From positions 1-64,000 of the forward strand of contig CAZUVR010000005.1 in NCBI GenBank assembly GCA_964623815.1: a stretch of DNA of 64,000 bases. Direction: 5' to 3'. The notes beneath the pieces are model-generated. The model was not told the DNA's origin. It was given only the letters and a program-made list of their open reading frames with translations, and did no database searches. Position 1 is the first letter of the stretch, and every line of letters begins with the position of its first letter. The DNA comes from Chroococcopsis sp964623815. Its GTDB lineage: Bacteria > Cyanobacteriota > Cyanobacteriia > Cyanobacteriales > Microcystaceae. Made by a program: the position numbers and the translations under genes. Of the stretch, positions 7,370 through 16,432 are shown piece after piece.

Positions 7370-8974
7370 GTGAGTATCAATAAGAAGACAGGTCGAAGTT
7401 TAGCGGGAATCGCGGGCATACTAGCCGTCGCCACCCTGATCAGTAAAATTTTTGGTTTGGTAAGAGAACAGGTGGTGGCTGCGGCTTACGGAGTCGGCCC
7501 AGTTGTCAACGCCTACGCCTATGCCTACGTCATCCCAGGTTTCTTGCTCATACTCCTCGGAGGAATTAACGGGCCCTTTCACAGCGCCCTGGTAAGCGTT
7601 CTCGCCAAGAGAGATAAATCGGAAGCGCCCCGATTAGTAGAAACCGTTACCACCTACGTGACCATTTTCCTGCTGATCATCACCGTCGCCCTGATTATCT
7701 TCGCCCCCAATTTTATCGATCTATTAGCCCCTGGATTGAAAAACCCAGCCAGAGACATCGCCGTTCAACAACTACAGATCATGGCCCCGATGGCCGTGTT
7801 GGCAGGCTTGATCGGGATCGGGTTCGGTACTCTCAACGCCTCCGATCAGTATTGGCTACCTGGTTTAAGCCCCCTATTCTCCAGCTTAACGGTAATCATC
7901 GGAGTGGGTTTATTAGCCTGGCAATTAGGCGGTAATATCAACGAGCCTAATTATATCAACCTCGGGGGTTTCGTTCTCGCCGTTGGTACTCTCCTCGGTG
8001 CCCTCTGGCAGTGGTTAGCCCAGTTGGGGGCACAGGTGAAATCCGGGATGGGCAGTCTCCGCCCCCGTTTCGATTGGCGTATCCCGGGGGTGAAGGATGT
8101 GTTAAATGTGATGATCCCTGCCACTCTATCATCTGGGATGCTGCATATCAACGTCTATACCGATCTATTCTTCGCTTCTTTCATCCCCAACGCGGCGGCG
8201 GCGATGCGTTACGCCAGTTTCATCGTGCTTACGCCCCTGGGTATCGTTTCTAATATGATTCTCGTGCCCCTATTACCGGTTTTCTCCCGTCTGGCGGAAC
8301 CGGATAAATGGCCCGATTTGAAGGAGAGAATCCGTCAGGGTTTATATCTGACAGCTCTGACGATGTTGCCCCTGACGGCTCTCTTCATCGCTCTGTCCTT
8401 ACCCATCGTTCAAGTTATTTACGAACGGGGCGCTTTTAATCTGGCGGCTTCTGAGGAGGTAGTGCCGGTGTTGATGGCTTACGGCTTTGGTATGTTCTTC
8501 TATCTCGGGCGTGATGTGTTGTTGAGGGTGTTCTACGCTCTCGGTGACGGAAATATTCCTTTCCGGGTGAGTATGTTTAATATTTTCCTGAATGGCTTGT
8601 TAGATTTTCTGTTTTATAAGCCTTTCGGTACTCCGGGATTGGTACTGGCTACGGTTGGAGTAAATGTATGTTCTATGGCGATATTTTTATGGATTCTTCA
8701 CCGTCGTTTAGGTGGTTTACCCCTGATACAATGGGGCCTGACTTTACTGGCTTTGTCGGGGATTACTTTTATTTCGGGTTTATGTAGTTGGGGCGTGAAT
8801 AACTTCTGGTACGGCTTTTTCCCTCATGAGAATTTTATCTTAAGATTATTACAGTTAGTGGTATCGAGTACGGTTGCTCTAAGTATATTTTTCAGTCTTT
8901 GTCTATTTTTGAAATTGCCCGAACTCGATATATTGATCGGTCGGCTCAAGCAAAAACTGTTGAGGAAACCTTAA
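7370..8974 (+). CDS. murJ: Lipid II flippase MurJ (MviN family)
   Basis: The 534-residue integral membrane protein begins at a GTG and has about fourteen hydrophobic segments. The N-terminus, SLAGIAGILAVATLISKIFGLVREQVVAAAYG in sense but spread over residues 8-40, is the hallmark MurJ first helix and loop with its conserved arginine. Other signs are the small-residue-rich cavity helices and YERGAFN and GRDVLLRVFYALGD in the second half. It flips the peptidoglycan precursor lipid II across the plasma membrane. Its last codons overlap the end of the convergent unknown gene by 4 bp. Confidence 0.93.
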   Translation: MSINKKTGRSLAGIAGILAVATLISKIFGLVREQVVAAAYGVGPVVNAYAYAYVIPGFLLILLGGINGPFHSALVSVLAKRDKSEAPRLVETVTTYVTIFLLIITVALIIFAPNFIDLLAPGLKNPARDIAVQQLQIMAPMAVLAGLIGIGFGTLNASDQYWLPGLSPLFSSLTVIIGVGLLAWQLGGNINEPNYINLGGFVLAVGTLLGALWQWLAQLGAQVKSGMGSLRPRFDWRIPGVKDVLNVMIPATLSSGMLHINVYTDLFFASFIPNAAAAMRYASFIVLTPLGIVSNMILVPLLPVFSRLAEPDKWPDLKERIRQGLYLTALTMLPLTALFIALSLPIVQVIYERGAFNLAASEEVVPVLMAYGFGMFFYLGRDVLLRVFYALGDGNIPFRVSMFNIFLNGLLDFLFYKPFGTPGLVLATVGVNVCSMAIFLWILHRRLGGLPLIQWGLTLLALSGITFISGLCSWGVNNFWYGFFPHENFILRLLQLVVSSTVALSIFFSLCLFLKLPELDILIGRLKQKLLRKP

Positions 8975-10611
8975 CCTTTCTTCCTCTTATTCTTTTTGAA
9001 AATCGCTTTCATACCCCGCCATAATTTGATCAGAGTATCTTCTACCCGGAGGACGATCGTATCTAGTATTTCGAGAATTCTTTCTAAGGGGTGTTTGACG
9101 TAACTACTAGATACGCTTTTCGTTTCTACCCATTCGTAATTTTCATAATCGTCGAAAATTGGATCTGTGTAGGGTGGATCGAAGCTATTCAAGCTTTTTT
9201 CCTGGGCTTGAAAAGAAGTTAGGTCAGTTTCTTCTTCTACGGAGAGAAGCGCGGTGGGGGATTGTTCGAAGACTACTAAAGGGGATGGCGTAACAGTTTT
9301 CTTCTCGATCGCTTTCGGTTTACCCCATTCGGCGAGCGCTCGATTGACTTTCTGCCTGATCCCTTTCTTCCTCACCTGTTTTGCCTGGGGCAATTTTTTG
9401 AGTATTTCTTCTATTTTCCCATCTATACTAGCGCGTTCTTGAGGTTGCGCTTTCTCGGGTCGATGACTGCTCACGGATTCTTCGGGATAGAGATCGAGCG
9501 CGGATAGCCAGGGATCTTCTACGATCTCATCCTTGGCGGCAGTTATGGCTATGTCTTGAGAGGGGCGGAAATAGTGATCGATCGCTGCTTTGATTAAAGC
9601 GGCTATAGTAAAAGGGTCTTCCCTGATACTATCGAGAACTTCGTTTGATTCTTGTTTCCCGAGCCATTCTTTGGTACGGTGCTGTAAATACTCGCTAAAA
9701 GCTTTTATCTGAGAGGGTAAAACCCGCCGCTCATTACCTGTTATTTTCCTCGGAGGTGTTTCGGGCTCTTCACCTGGCAGAGCGGAGCTAGTTTGACCTT
9801 CGAGTTTTAAATTAACGGCTCTGCCCTCTATCGGCTCGTAGTGATCGGGAGTGCCGAAATAGTGATCGATCGCCCCGTAGATCAACCAGTATAAACGCCA
9901 TATATAAGCCTGATAGGTAGCCTCGGGGGGTTGCTTCTCGCTGTCGAAACTTGCCAATTTGTCATCGATAGCGACGAGAATCTGATGGGGGCTTTTCGGC
10001 GGGGGAGGTGGAACCGGTAGGGAGGATTCCCCGAATAGATTGATGCTCAGGGCTACTTCTCCCTGTTGTTCCCAGCTCATCAACTGCCAGAACCAGCGGA
10101 TCGGAGCCAGTACCTTGCTTTGTTTTTGGGGCATCAAGCCCGGTGTTTTCCTGCTGAACCTGGCTCTGAGGCGGATGTCGTAGTAGTAGTTAGCGATCGC
10201 CGTTTTGATTTCCCCGTCTAGCCGTCGTTGTTTAGTGGGGGGGATGATGTCTAATATTTCCTGTTCCGGGGAGACGAAAACGAGTTTCCGACTATCGATG
10301 TCGGTGGCGATCGCGCTTGCCAGTTCTGGTGTATTATCTACTTTTTCGAGAACCCTTTCTAGCGGATAGGGTATTTCCTCCTCAACGGGGGTAGAGAAGG
10401 GTAATTGCTTATGATGTAGGGAGTGGCTCAAGGTTTGTTGAGCCGCTCGGGCGCTCTGGACGAGGAAATAAATCGGGTAGAGGAGGATCTGTAAACCGAG
10501 GGCAGCGGTATTCTGCAGTTGTCGGAGACTACGACCTAAACGAGTTTTGACCTTGATCGATTGACGGTTTAGAAGATTAAACAGTCGGCTCTTATAAGGG
10601 GAAGCGGACAT
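8971..10611 (-). CDS. Large conserved-looking protein of unknown function
   Basis: I do not recognise this 546-residue protein. Residues about 31-60 form one hydrophobic or amphipathic stretch (LGLQILLYPIYFLV) that could anchor it to a membrane. The rest is soluble and charged, with proline-rich linkers (PVPPPPPKSPH). A short motif recurs: GAIDHYFGTPDHYEP near residue 250 and AAIDHYFRPSQDI near residue 355, each in a similar acidic and aromatic context. The C-terminus is strongly basic (KKNKRKKG). Two Arg-rich N-terminal helices precede the hydrophobic segment. Composition matches neighbouring housekeeping genes. Its 3' end overlaps murJ convergently, and its upstream region holds a MITE-like element shared with the end of pilQ. 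Confidence 0.6.
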   Translation of the reverse strand: MSASPYKSRLFNLLNRQSIKVKTRLGRSLRQLQNTAALGLQILLYPIYFLVQSARAAQQTLSHSLHHKQLPFSTPVEEEIPYPLERVLEKVDNTPELASAIATDIDSRKLVFVSPEQEILDIIPPTKQRRLDGEIKTAIANYYYDIRLRARFSRKTPGLMPQKQSKVLAPIRWFWQLMSWEQQGEVALSINLFGESSLPVPPPPPKSPHQILVAIDDKLASFDSEKQPPEATYQAYIWRLYWLIYGAIDHYFGTPDHYEPIEGRAVNLKLEGQTSSALPGEEPETPPRKITGNERRVLPSQIKAFSEYLQHRTKEWLGKQESNEVLDSIREDPFTIAALIKAAIDHYFRPSQDIAITAAKDEIVEDPWLSALDLYPEESVSSHRPEKAQPQERASIDGKIEEILKKLPQAKQVRKKGIRQKVNRALAEWGKPKAIEKKTVTPSPLVVFEQSPTALLSVEEETDLTSFQAQEKSLNSFDPPYTDPIFDDYENYEWVETKSVSSSYVKHPLERILEILDTIVLRVEDTLIKLWRGMKAIFKKNKRKKG

Positions 10612-10762
10612 GAATTTTTAAAAACATCATCATTAGAGGTCAGATAAGAGATCTAACCCCTAATCTAGACTAACTTATTACAGGCAGGGTTGTGGTTAAG
10701 CTTGCCGAAAACAAATAATACGAAATCCGCTTATCCTACTTTTCTTTAGGGAGAAGTGACTA

Positions 10763-10995
10763 GTGATACCAAATCCGTTTTTCATGGTCCCCTTTTGCGA
10801 TTCGGGGAGTAGGGAGTAGGGAGTAGGCAGTCGGGATAAATACCATCGACTCCCGACTCCCGAAGACCGATTTTTATAAGTAGCCTTTGAGAACAGGATT
10901 TAGTATGACTAGTGGTTCTAGCTACTGGTCACTCGCCACTCGCCACTAATCACTCTCTCTATTAAGTAGTCTTTGAAAAAAGGATTTAGTATCAC
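10763..10995. mobile_element. MITE-like element with 20-bp terminal inverted repeats and heptamer repeats
   Basis: GTGATACCAAATCCGTTTTT at 10763-10782 is matched in inverted orientation at 10976-10995 with 18 of 20 identical bases. The interior has three GGGAGTA heptamers at 10805-10825 and an inverted CGACTCC-type block at 10848-10862. A second copy of the right end (33 bp) lies at 10878-10910, matching 10964-10996. No coding sequence is present. This is the structure of a non-autonomous element, perhaps with a nested or partly duplicated end. It ends 5 bp from the pilQ stop codon and fills most of the 389-bp gap between pilQ and the unknown gene. Confidence 0.6.
10878..10910. repeat. Direct copy of the right end of the MITE-like element
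   Basis: This 33-bp segment matches 10964-10996 in direct orientation with only a few differences (AAGTAGCCTTTGAGAACAGG against AAGTAGTCTTTGAAAAAAGG, then an almost identical GATTTAGTAT block). Confidence 0.8.
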
Positions 10996-11000
10996 TCTTA

Positions 11001-13121
11001 TTAAGGTTTAGGTTGAACAGGGAAACCCTGTTTTCTCAAAACTTCGGCGGCATCGGTACCGGGAGTGTAATTATAGCCCAGAGCCGCATCCGGGGTATCT
11101 TCAATAATTTTCGGGGTCAAGAGAATAATTACTTCGCTCCTATCATATTGATTGGTACTACTCCTGAAAAGGGCACCAAGTATGGGAATATCTCCCAGTA
11201 TCGGAACTTTCCTCTCCGTGGCTCTCTGCGCCTCTGAGATAATTCCCGAGAGAATCAAGCTCTGTCCGTCACGGAGGCGTATCTGACCCGAGGTTAATTC
11301 CCTACGCGCTAACAAAGTTAATTGGTTTACCGTACCACCTCCGCTATCAAAACTAATGGAAGGTCCGGGAGATGCGACGGTGGGACTGACCGATAAATTG
11401 ACGAAACCGTTATCGTCGATTCTATCCACAGTTACCGCCAGCGTTAATCCCGCATCGGCTAACACGGGGGTGGTAGTACGGACACCACTGAGCGGGTCTA
11501 CTTGAGTGTTAACGCTCTCTAGCACCTTTTGAGTTAATTTAACCGTCGCCTGTTGCCCTTCTTGAACTACCAGAGAGGGATCGGTGAGAATTTTAGCGTT
11601 ACCGGTGACGATACTAGCCTGTATCGTTGCCAGGAATTTTTGGGGATATTGGAAGAGGGTAGGAGCGTTATAAGTATAAGTAATCCGTCCCGTTTGCGGA
11701 TCGACGTTAACCTCACTCACACCTGGCTGAAAAGGATTGTTGAAGCGTCCGAAACTGGGGCGGGCATAGGGTGAGAACTCATTGGCAAATTCATTGACAC
11801 CCTGAATTACATTACCGAAGGGTGCCCTAGAACCAAGGGCACCATTACCGCTTTGAATATCGAAGAACGGGAGGATTTCCGCAGTACCACCGGTGATCAA
11901 GCTTTCTATCGGCACTACAGGGGGAGCGAAGCCGCCCGCACGGCCTACCTGGGTGGCGGGGGGAGGATTCATATTTCCGAAGTTGAGAACCGCCGCCCCG
12001 TTATCCTGGACGAAATAGCCATCGTTAAAGCCGAAAGAGAAACTGCTATTGAAATTATCCGTATTCAACAGGTTAATATCGATGACTTTGACGTTGACTA
12101 CTACCTGACGGCGGCGGGCATCGAGTTGGACTAGAAGGGTTGAGGCTAATTGTACTTTACGAGGTTCGCCGATTAAGTTGATGCTGTTCAATCTTTCGTC
12201 TGCGGATACCCTCAATCCCGTCAATAATAGGGGGGCTGTTGATGTATTCTCGCCGCTAGGAGTTAGGGGTTCTAGTTGGGCGGGCCGCTCCCTCCTACCG
12301 ATGATCCTACCTGTGAGGGGATCGACAATATCTTCGGTGCGGGAGACGAGGCGCTGATATTCCGCCCCTTGCGCGGCGAGGAAGGTTGCGGCGGTGGCGG
12401 CGTTAACTTGGTTGAGGCGAAGGCTACGACTGATCAGATTCCGGGCTTCTTGGGGTAACTGTGCCCCTACGAATACTGTCCGGCCCTGAACGTTAGCCTG
12501 TAATCCCGATACCATGAGAACGGCGTTAAATATATCTTCTACTGATTCGTTAATAAATTCGAGGGAAACGGTTCTCTCGGCATTTTCCGCCCCTTGAGCC
12601 GAGGTGAAAACTACGTTATAACCTGCGTAATTAGCCAGGGTCATCAATACTTCCCGCGCCGATGCTTCTCGCAGTAATACCCTGGGAACAACTATACTGG
12701 TGGCGAATTTAACTCTATCTAGTGAGGCATCGATGTTGGATATGGCAATATCACCTACTGGAGGTGCGACAGCTCTGGGCAGTGCTGGCACATTGGGAGT
12801 TTGCGGGTTCTGACTCGTCGGACTGCCTTGGATGATAATTTCTGGCCTGGGTACCATAACTGGTGTGCCCGGGGGTGTCGCCTGGGTTAATAAGGTTTGA
12901 GAGTCGTCAATTTCTAAATTTTTGATCTTTTGAGAAAGTTGCTTTAATGAATCGTTATTCTGCTCTGGTTTAATTTCTGAAAATTGCGGTAAGTTAAATT
13001 TATTTTTCTCTTCCATTTGAGAAAAACTTGTTGAATCTATAGCGATCGCGCTTCCTCCTGAGCCTATAATTAACATTACTAACAACGCTTTTAAATTTAC
13101 TAAATAGTTAAATAATTTCAT
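11001..13121 (-). CDS. pilQ: Type IV pilus secretin PilQ
   Basis: This outer-membrane secretin forms the channel for the pilus fibre, which cyanobacteria use for twitching motility and DNA uptake. I choose the ATG at 13121 (706 residues) because AGGAGT stands just before it and a signal peptide follows directly (hydrophobic residues about 10-25); an in-frame ATG eight codons earlier is less likely. Residues about 120-215 contain an STN/secretin-N type segment (VLREASAREVLMTLANYAGYNVVF). The C-terminal half carries the secretin domain with VNVKVIDIN, ILTDPSLVVQEGQQA and the closing RKVPILGDIPILGALFRS. I see no obvious N-terminal AMIN domains, which many cyanobacterial PilQ proteins have. It is the last gene of pilMNOQ; no pilP is present, as is usual in cyanobacteria. 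Confidence 0.92.
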   Translation of the reverse strand: MKLFNYLVNLKALLVMLIIGSGGSAIAIDSTSFSQMEEKNKFNLPQFSEIKPEQNNDSLKQLSQKIKNLEIDDSQTLLTQATPPGTPVMVPRPEIIIQGSPTSQNPQTPNVPALPRAVAPPVGDIAISNIDASLDRVKFATSIVVPRVLLREASAREVLMTLANYAGYNVVFTSAQGAENAERTVSLEFINESVEDIFNAVLMVSGLQANVQGRTVFVGAQLPQEARNLISRSLRLNQVNAATAATFLAAQGAEYQRLVSRTEDIVDPLTGRIIGRRERPAQLEPLTPSGENTSTAPLLLTGLRVSADERLNSINLIGEPRKVQLASTLLVQLDARRRQVVVNVKVIDINLLNTDNFNSSFSFGFNDGYFVQDNGAAVLNFGNMNPPPATQVGRAGGFAPPVVPIESLITGGTAEILPFFDIQSGNGALGSRAPFGNVIQGVNEFANEFSPYARPSFGRFNNPFQPGVSEVNVDPQTGRITYTYNAPTLFQYPQKFLATIQASIVTGNAKILTDPSLVVQEGQQATVKLTQKVLESVNTQVDPLSGVRTTTPVLADAGLTLAVTVDRIDDNGFVNLSVSPTVASPGPSISFDSGGGTVNQLTLLARRELTSGQIRLRDGQSLILSGIISEAQRATERKVPILGDIPILGALFRSSTNQYDRSEVIILLTPKIIEDTPDAALGYNYTPGTDAAEVLRKQGFPVQPKP

Positions 13122-13124
13122 TTC

Positions 13125-13134
13125 ACTCCTCACA
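13125..13134 (-). promoter_or_regulatory. pilQ ribosome-binding site complementary to the Yfr1 sRNA core
   Basis: The pilQ mRNA reads UGUGAGGAGU here, containing the Shine-Dalgarno sequence three bases before the ATG at 13121. It decides the start. It is also fully complementary over 10 nt to ACUCCUCACA of the core ACUCCUCACAC known from the cyanobacterial sRNA Yfr1. Regulation by Yfr1 is inference. Confidence 0.5.
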
Positions 13135-13214
13135 ATAATTTTCAAGTTTGTAATATTATGCTGATGATATAGACATCAAAAATTGATTTTAACGCGGAAA
13201 TTTTAGTATATCTG

Positions 13215-14015
13215 TTATTTTTGTTCACCTCCTGCTGCTGGCGGTTGACCCGGCTGACCTTGAGCATTTTCAGGGGGCGGCGGTGGGGCCAACTTGGCGA
13301 CTTCTTCAGGAGTTAAGGGAAGAATCATATCTATATTAAAACTCGTCACCACATTCTGATTAGTTTCTGGTATTAGTTGAGCAGTATTTTTTCCAGTTCT
13401 CAAAACTTTGGCGGTTACGTTCTCTTTATCGAGGGTAGTGTTAATATTTTTAATTAAAATCAAGGGCTGTAATCGTTCTAAATCCCTGAAAACGTTTTGC
13501 GTATTTTCATAGGTGCCTTTCATGGATACGGTATAACTTTGACGTTTTAATTTGTTATTGACGTTAGGCCCTAAAGAGCCATCATTGACGATCGTAGTTG
13601 GCCCGACGGGTTGAAAAGCCCTTAACTCTACATTCCTAGCTTTAAAAATATTTTCCACGTCCAATAAAATTGTATTCAATGCGTTCTGGTCGGCGAACAT
13701 AGACATTACCTGTTGTCTGACCGCCTGTTTTTGTGCTAGATCGGCTTGTAATTTTTGAAATCTAGTCGGTCTGGTTAGACCTTTCTGTTGCTCTAATTGC
13801 TGTTGTTTAGTGGTTTCGTCGGTTTTTAATTGTTGATAGGAACTAAAGTTAGGTAATACCCAGTTCATGGCTAGATATAAAGAAGCTAATAACCCTAAAA
13901 CTGCGGCGGCAATACCGCTATTCTTGGGATTGAAAGTTATACCGAAGGCGGTAGGATACTCTTCTAAATCCTCATCAGGTTTATTATTAGGTAAATACTC
14001 ATCGCTGAAACTCAT
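13215..14015 (-). CDS. pilO: Type IV pilus inner-membrane alignment protein PilO
   Basis: The 266-residue protein has one transmembrane segment at residues about 33-52 (AAAVLGLLASLYLAMNWVLP), then a coiled coil at about 60-110 rich in Q, K and L, then a compact periplasmic domain and a proline-rich tail (PPPPPENAQGQPGQPP). This is the PilO layout: PilN and PilO form a heterodimer that connects the cytoplasmic PilM ring to the secretin. Its start overlaps the pilN stop by 4 bp, indicating translational coupling. The assignment rests on position and topology more than on sequence identity, since PilO proteins diverge strongly. Confidence 0.88.
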   Translation of the reverse strand: MSFSDEYLPNNKPDEDLEEYPTAFGITFNPKNSGIAAAVLGLLASLYLAMNWVLPNFSSYQQLKTDETTKQQQLEQQKGLTRPTRFQKLQADLAQKQAVRQQVMSMFADQNALNTILLDVENIFKARNVELRAFQPVGPTTIVNDGSLGPNVNNKLKRQSYTVSMKGTYENTQNVFRDLERLQPLILIKNINTTLDKENVTAKVLRTGKNTAQLIPETNQNVVTSFNIDMILPLTPEEVAKLAPPPPPENAQGQPGQPPAAGGEQK

Positions 14016-14782
14016 CTTTGTATAGCTCCTTTTTGTTCTAATGTTTTCAAACGGGTTACAACACCTACAGCCCCGTTACGGGCGATATTCGGTAGCAATT
14101 GTGAGGCGGGAGTATTATTCAATACGGTGGTTATGCTGTACTGTACGGCCTGGGGGAATTTAATCGTAACGTTGGGGGGAACATTGGCTATGTTCGTCGG
14201 ATATTGAGCTAGTTGGGCCGTCTCGATCCGGGTTCGAGTAGCATCTATGAAGGGTGAACTCTGTAACGTCAATAAATAATCGTTAACGTCGGCGAAGGTT
14301 TTGGCGAAACCATCTATTTTCAGTTGAGTTTTCGGCTCCGTTTCTCCCTGGGCGGCATCGGGAGGTACCTCCGTTTGCTGGATACTCTGAATTTCAACGG
14401 TTTGGGGGGTTTGAATTCTCAATTCCTGTAAAAGTGCCGACCAAGGGCGGATTTGATTGAAGACGCTCACTAGCGCCTGCGTTTCCGCGTCTACGCTTTT
14501 TATCTGCTGTTCTATTTCTCCCAATTTTTTAGTTTGTCCCTGAGCTAGACCTAATTCCTGATCGAGTTTTTGAATGTTCGCCTGGGTTTGATTTTTCTGA
14601 GCGTCGATGAGAAATCCGAGCAGGCTCGTAAGGGCCAGCAATCCTACTCCCACTCCTATGCCGATGAACATGGGGGCCTGTTTTCTGACGGCAACGGTAG
14701 TGGGTACTTTTGTCACCGTGGTAGTCTTACTACCCGTGTTCAAGTGTCGGTCTTTGAGTAAGTTAATGTCTAGACTATACAT
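14012..14782 (-). CDS. pilN: Type IV pilus assembly protein PilN
   Basis: The 256-residue protein starts with MYSLDINLLKDR, matching the conserved N-terminal INLL motif of PilN that docks into the groove of PilM. A transmembrane helix follows at about residues 37-60, then a coiled coil (about 65-105) and a ferredoxin-like periplasmic region (about 110-240). It bridges cytoplasmic PilM and periplasmic PilO. It lies 3 bp after pilM and overlaps pilO by 4 bp. Confidence 0.92.
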   Translation of the reverse strand: MYSLDINLLKDRHLNTGSKTTTVTKVPTTVAVRKQAPMFIGIGVGVGLLALTSLLGFLIDAQKNQTQANIQKLDQELGLAQGQTKKLGEIEQQIKSVDAETQALVSVFNQIRPWSALLQELRIQTPQTVEIQSIQQTEVPPDAAQGETEPKTQLKIDGFAKTFADVNDYLLTLQSSPFIDATRTRIETAQLAQYPTNIANVPPNVTIKFPQAVQYSITTVLNNTPASQLLPNIARNGAVGVVTRLKTLEQKGAIQR

Positions 14783-14785
14783 AAG

Positions 14786-15916
14786 TTATATTTCCCTTAA
14801 TCCTAATCCGAGTACGGTGCCCAAACTGGGGCGTTTGGTATTGGGTATGTTCTGATCCAGGTCGATCGCTAGTGAGGAGATGGGATCTATCTGTATGGTG
14901 GGGATACTTAATCTCTGGGTGAAGAATTCATCGAGTTGCTGTAATCCTCCTCCAGGCCCCGCCAGTAGTAATTGTACTATTTCCAGCTCGTCGCTTTGAT
15001 TGAGATAAAAGTTGATCGATCGTCTTAATTCATCGGTCAATTCTCCCAAGACCCTCAACAGTGCCGACATACCCGGATTTACCCCCGCTCCTGTGGTCGA
15101 GCTACTCAAGCTGTCAAAAGCGGTTATGGGAATGGTTAAGCCTTGTAAAACTTCTGGGTTTCTTGTGGGCGGTAGGTTCATCGCTCTCGATAGGGCGTTC
15201 TGTAGTTGAAATGTACCTATGGGTACGGTTCGGGAAAATTGGGGTACTCCATCGACTATAATCGCTATTTCCGTATTGTCAAATTCTATGTCCACCAGTA
15301 CGGCTGCCTCGTGGGAGCTAAATTGACGCAGTTGATCCCTGATGGTTCGGATTAGGGCGAAGCTATTAACTTCTAGTACATCCACCTGTAAACCGGCTTG
15401 AGAGAAAGTTTCCATATAGGAATCGGTTATCTCCCGCCGGGTGGCTACTAATAATACTTGGACTTTTTCGATACCGTCTTCGCCCTGGAAATATCCCAGC
15501 TTTTGGTAATCTAAATCTACTTCTTCTCTCGGATGGGGTAAATATAAACTCGCTTCGTGGTTTAAAACCATATCCTGCAATTCTCTTTCATCTAGTTCCG
15601 CTGGTAGGGGGATGATTCTAATAATTGATTCCCGCATCGGTACACCGGTGGCAACTCGCTTAGTTTTGATCTTATTTTGACTGAGTAACTCTCTGATCAA
15701 CTCTGCCAAGGCTGGTGAATCAATTATTTTTCCTTCTTCAAATATTCCCTCCGGGACTTCTAATGAACAATATTTAACTAATTTATAGCCTTGTGATTGT
15801 TTGGCTATTTGAGCTAAATTTAGTCTCTCGGGAGTAATTTCTAATCCTACTCCCGCAGTTCTTTGAGGGAATAAGCTCGGTAGCTTTAGATTGTTAAAGT
15901 TAATGGACTTGAGCAT
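14786..15916 (-). CDS. pilM: Type IV pilus assembly ATPase-fold protein PilM
   Basis: The 376-residue protein has the actin-like FtsA/PilM fold. Signs are VGLEITPERLNLAQIA near the N-terminus, TKRVATGVPMRESIIRIIPLPAEL, DYQKLGYF, VDVLEVNSFALIR, VDIEFDNTEIAI in the phosphate-binding region, and LLLAGPGGGLQQLDEF near residue 320. PilM forms the cytoplasmic ring of the pilus machine and binds PilN. It is the first gene of the operon; the 516-bp gap upstream must hold its promoter, but I cannot place it with confidence. Confidence 0.93.
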   Translation of the reverse strand: MLKSINFNNLKLPSLFPQRTAGVGLEITPERLNLAQIAKQSQGYKLVKYCSLEVPEGIFEEGKIIDSPALAELIRELLSQNKIKTKRVATGVPMRESIIRIIPLPAELDERELQDMVLNHEASLYLPHPREEVDLDYQKLGYFQGEDGIEKVQVLLVATRREITDSYMETFSQAGLQVDVLEVNSFALIRTIRDQLRQFSSHEAAVLVDIEFDNTEIAIIVDGVPQFSRTVPIGTFQLQNALSRAMNLPPTRNPEVLQGLTIPITAFDSLSSSTTGAGVNPGMSALLRVLGELTDELRRSINFYLNQSDELEIVQLLLAGPGGGLQQLDEFFTQRLSIPTIQIDPISSLAIDLDQNIPNTKRPSLGTVLGLGLREI

Positions 15917-16432
15917 AGTTTGGCTTCTCAGCAGGCGGCTTTGACTATCTTTCTCTTTCGTCGGTTATCGTTATTTTTCAGTATTCAGATTGTCTGTTTA
16001 CTGACTTCATCTAGGTTTATCTTAACCAACAATATAAGATATGTGAAAAGTGATATAACATTCTTTCGCCTCAACTTCTTTTTTGAGAAATTGTCTCGAA
16101 TGTTGTAAAGTTTTGTAAAAAAATAGGTAAGAGAGGAGAAGCCAAGCTATTGTAATGAAATTTTGAGAAATTTTGGGGTTTTCTCAACGATTCTTGACAA
16201 TATCAGGGCGCGATCTTCTCTGAAGCAAGATCACTTACTTTTTTGATAACATACCCATAAACTAAACGCAAGTTAACGAGCAGGGAGAAAAAGTTCTCTC
16301 TGGTGTATACACAAAAGTGAAATTTGTCAAGTAAGTTGGGTAATACTTATTCAGGAGTGTGAAAAAGTCTTTTACGATTAAGCTCCTATGCCTATGAGAG
16401 AATAAGATCAGGTTTGCTACGGTTATAAAAAT
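15917..16432. other. Noncoding region between divergent pilM and TldD/PmbA-family gene
   Basis: This 516-bp AT-rich stretch separates divergently transcribed genes and must contain both promoters. A TTGACA occurs at 16194-16199 without a good -10 at the right distance. A weak hairpin GAGAA ... TTCTC lies near 16164-16184. TTGTAAAG/TTGTAAAA repeats occur near 16100-16120. I see no gene, RNA family or element. Confidence 0.5.

Noticed and set aside
13119..13137. A plus-strand Yfr1 sRNA gene at the ACTCCTCACA string
   Set aside because: The string is the complement of the pilQ ribosome-binding site; flanks lack the two Yfr1 stem-loops. It is better read as a potential target site.
15920..16108. 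Possible 62-codon gene divergent from pilM
   Set aside because: AT-rich low-complexity composition with no Shine-Dalgarno; it covers the region expected to hold the pilM promoter.
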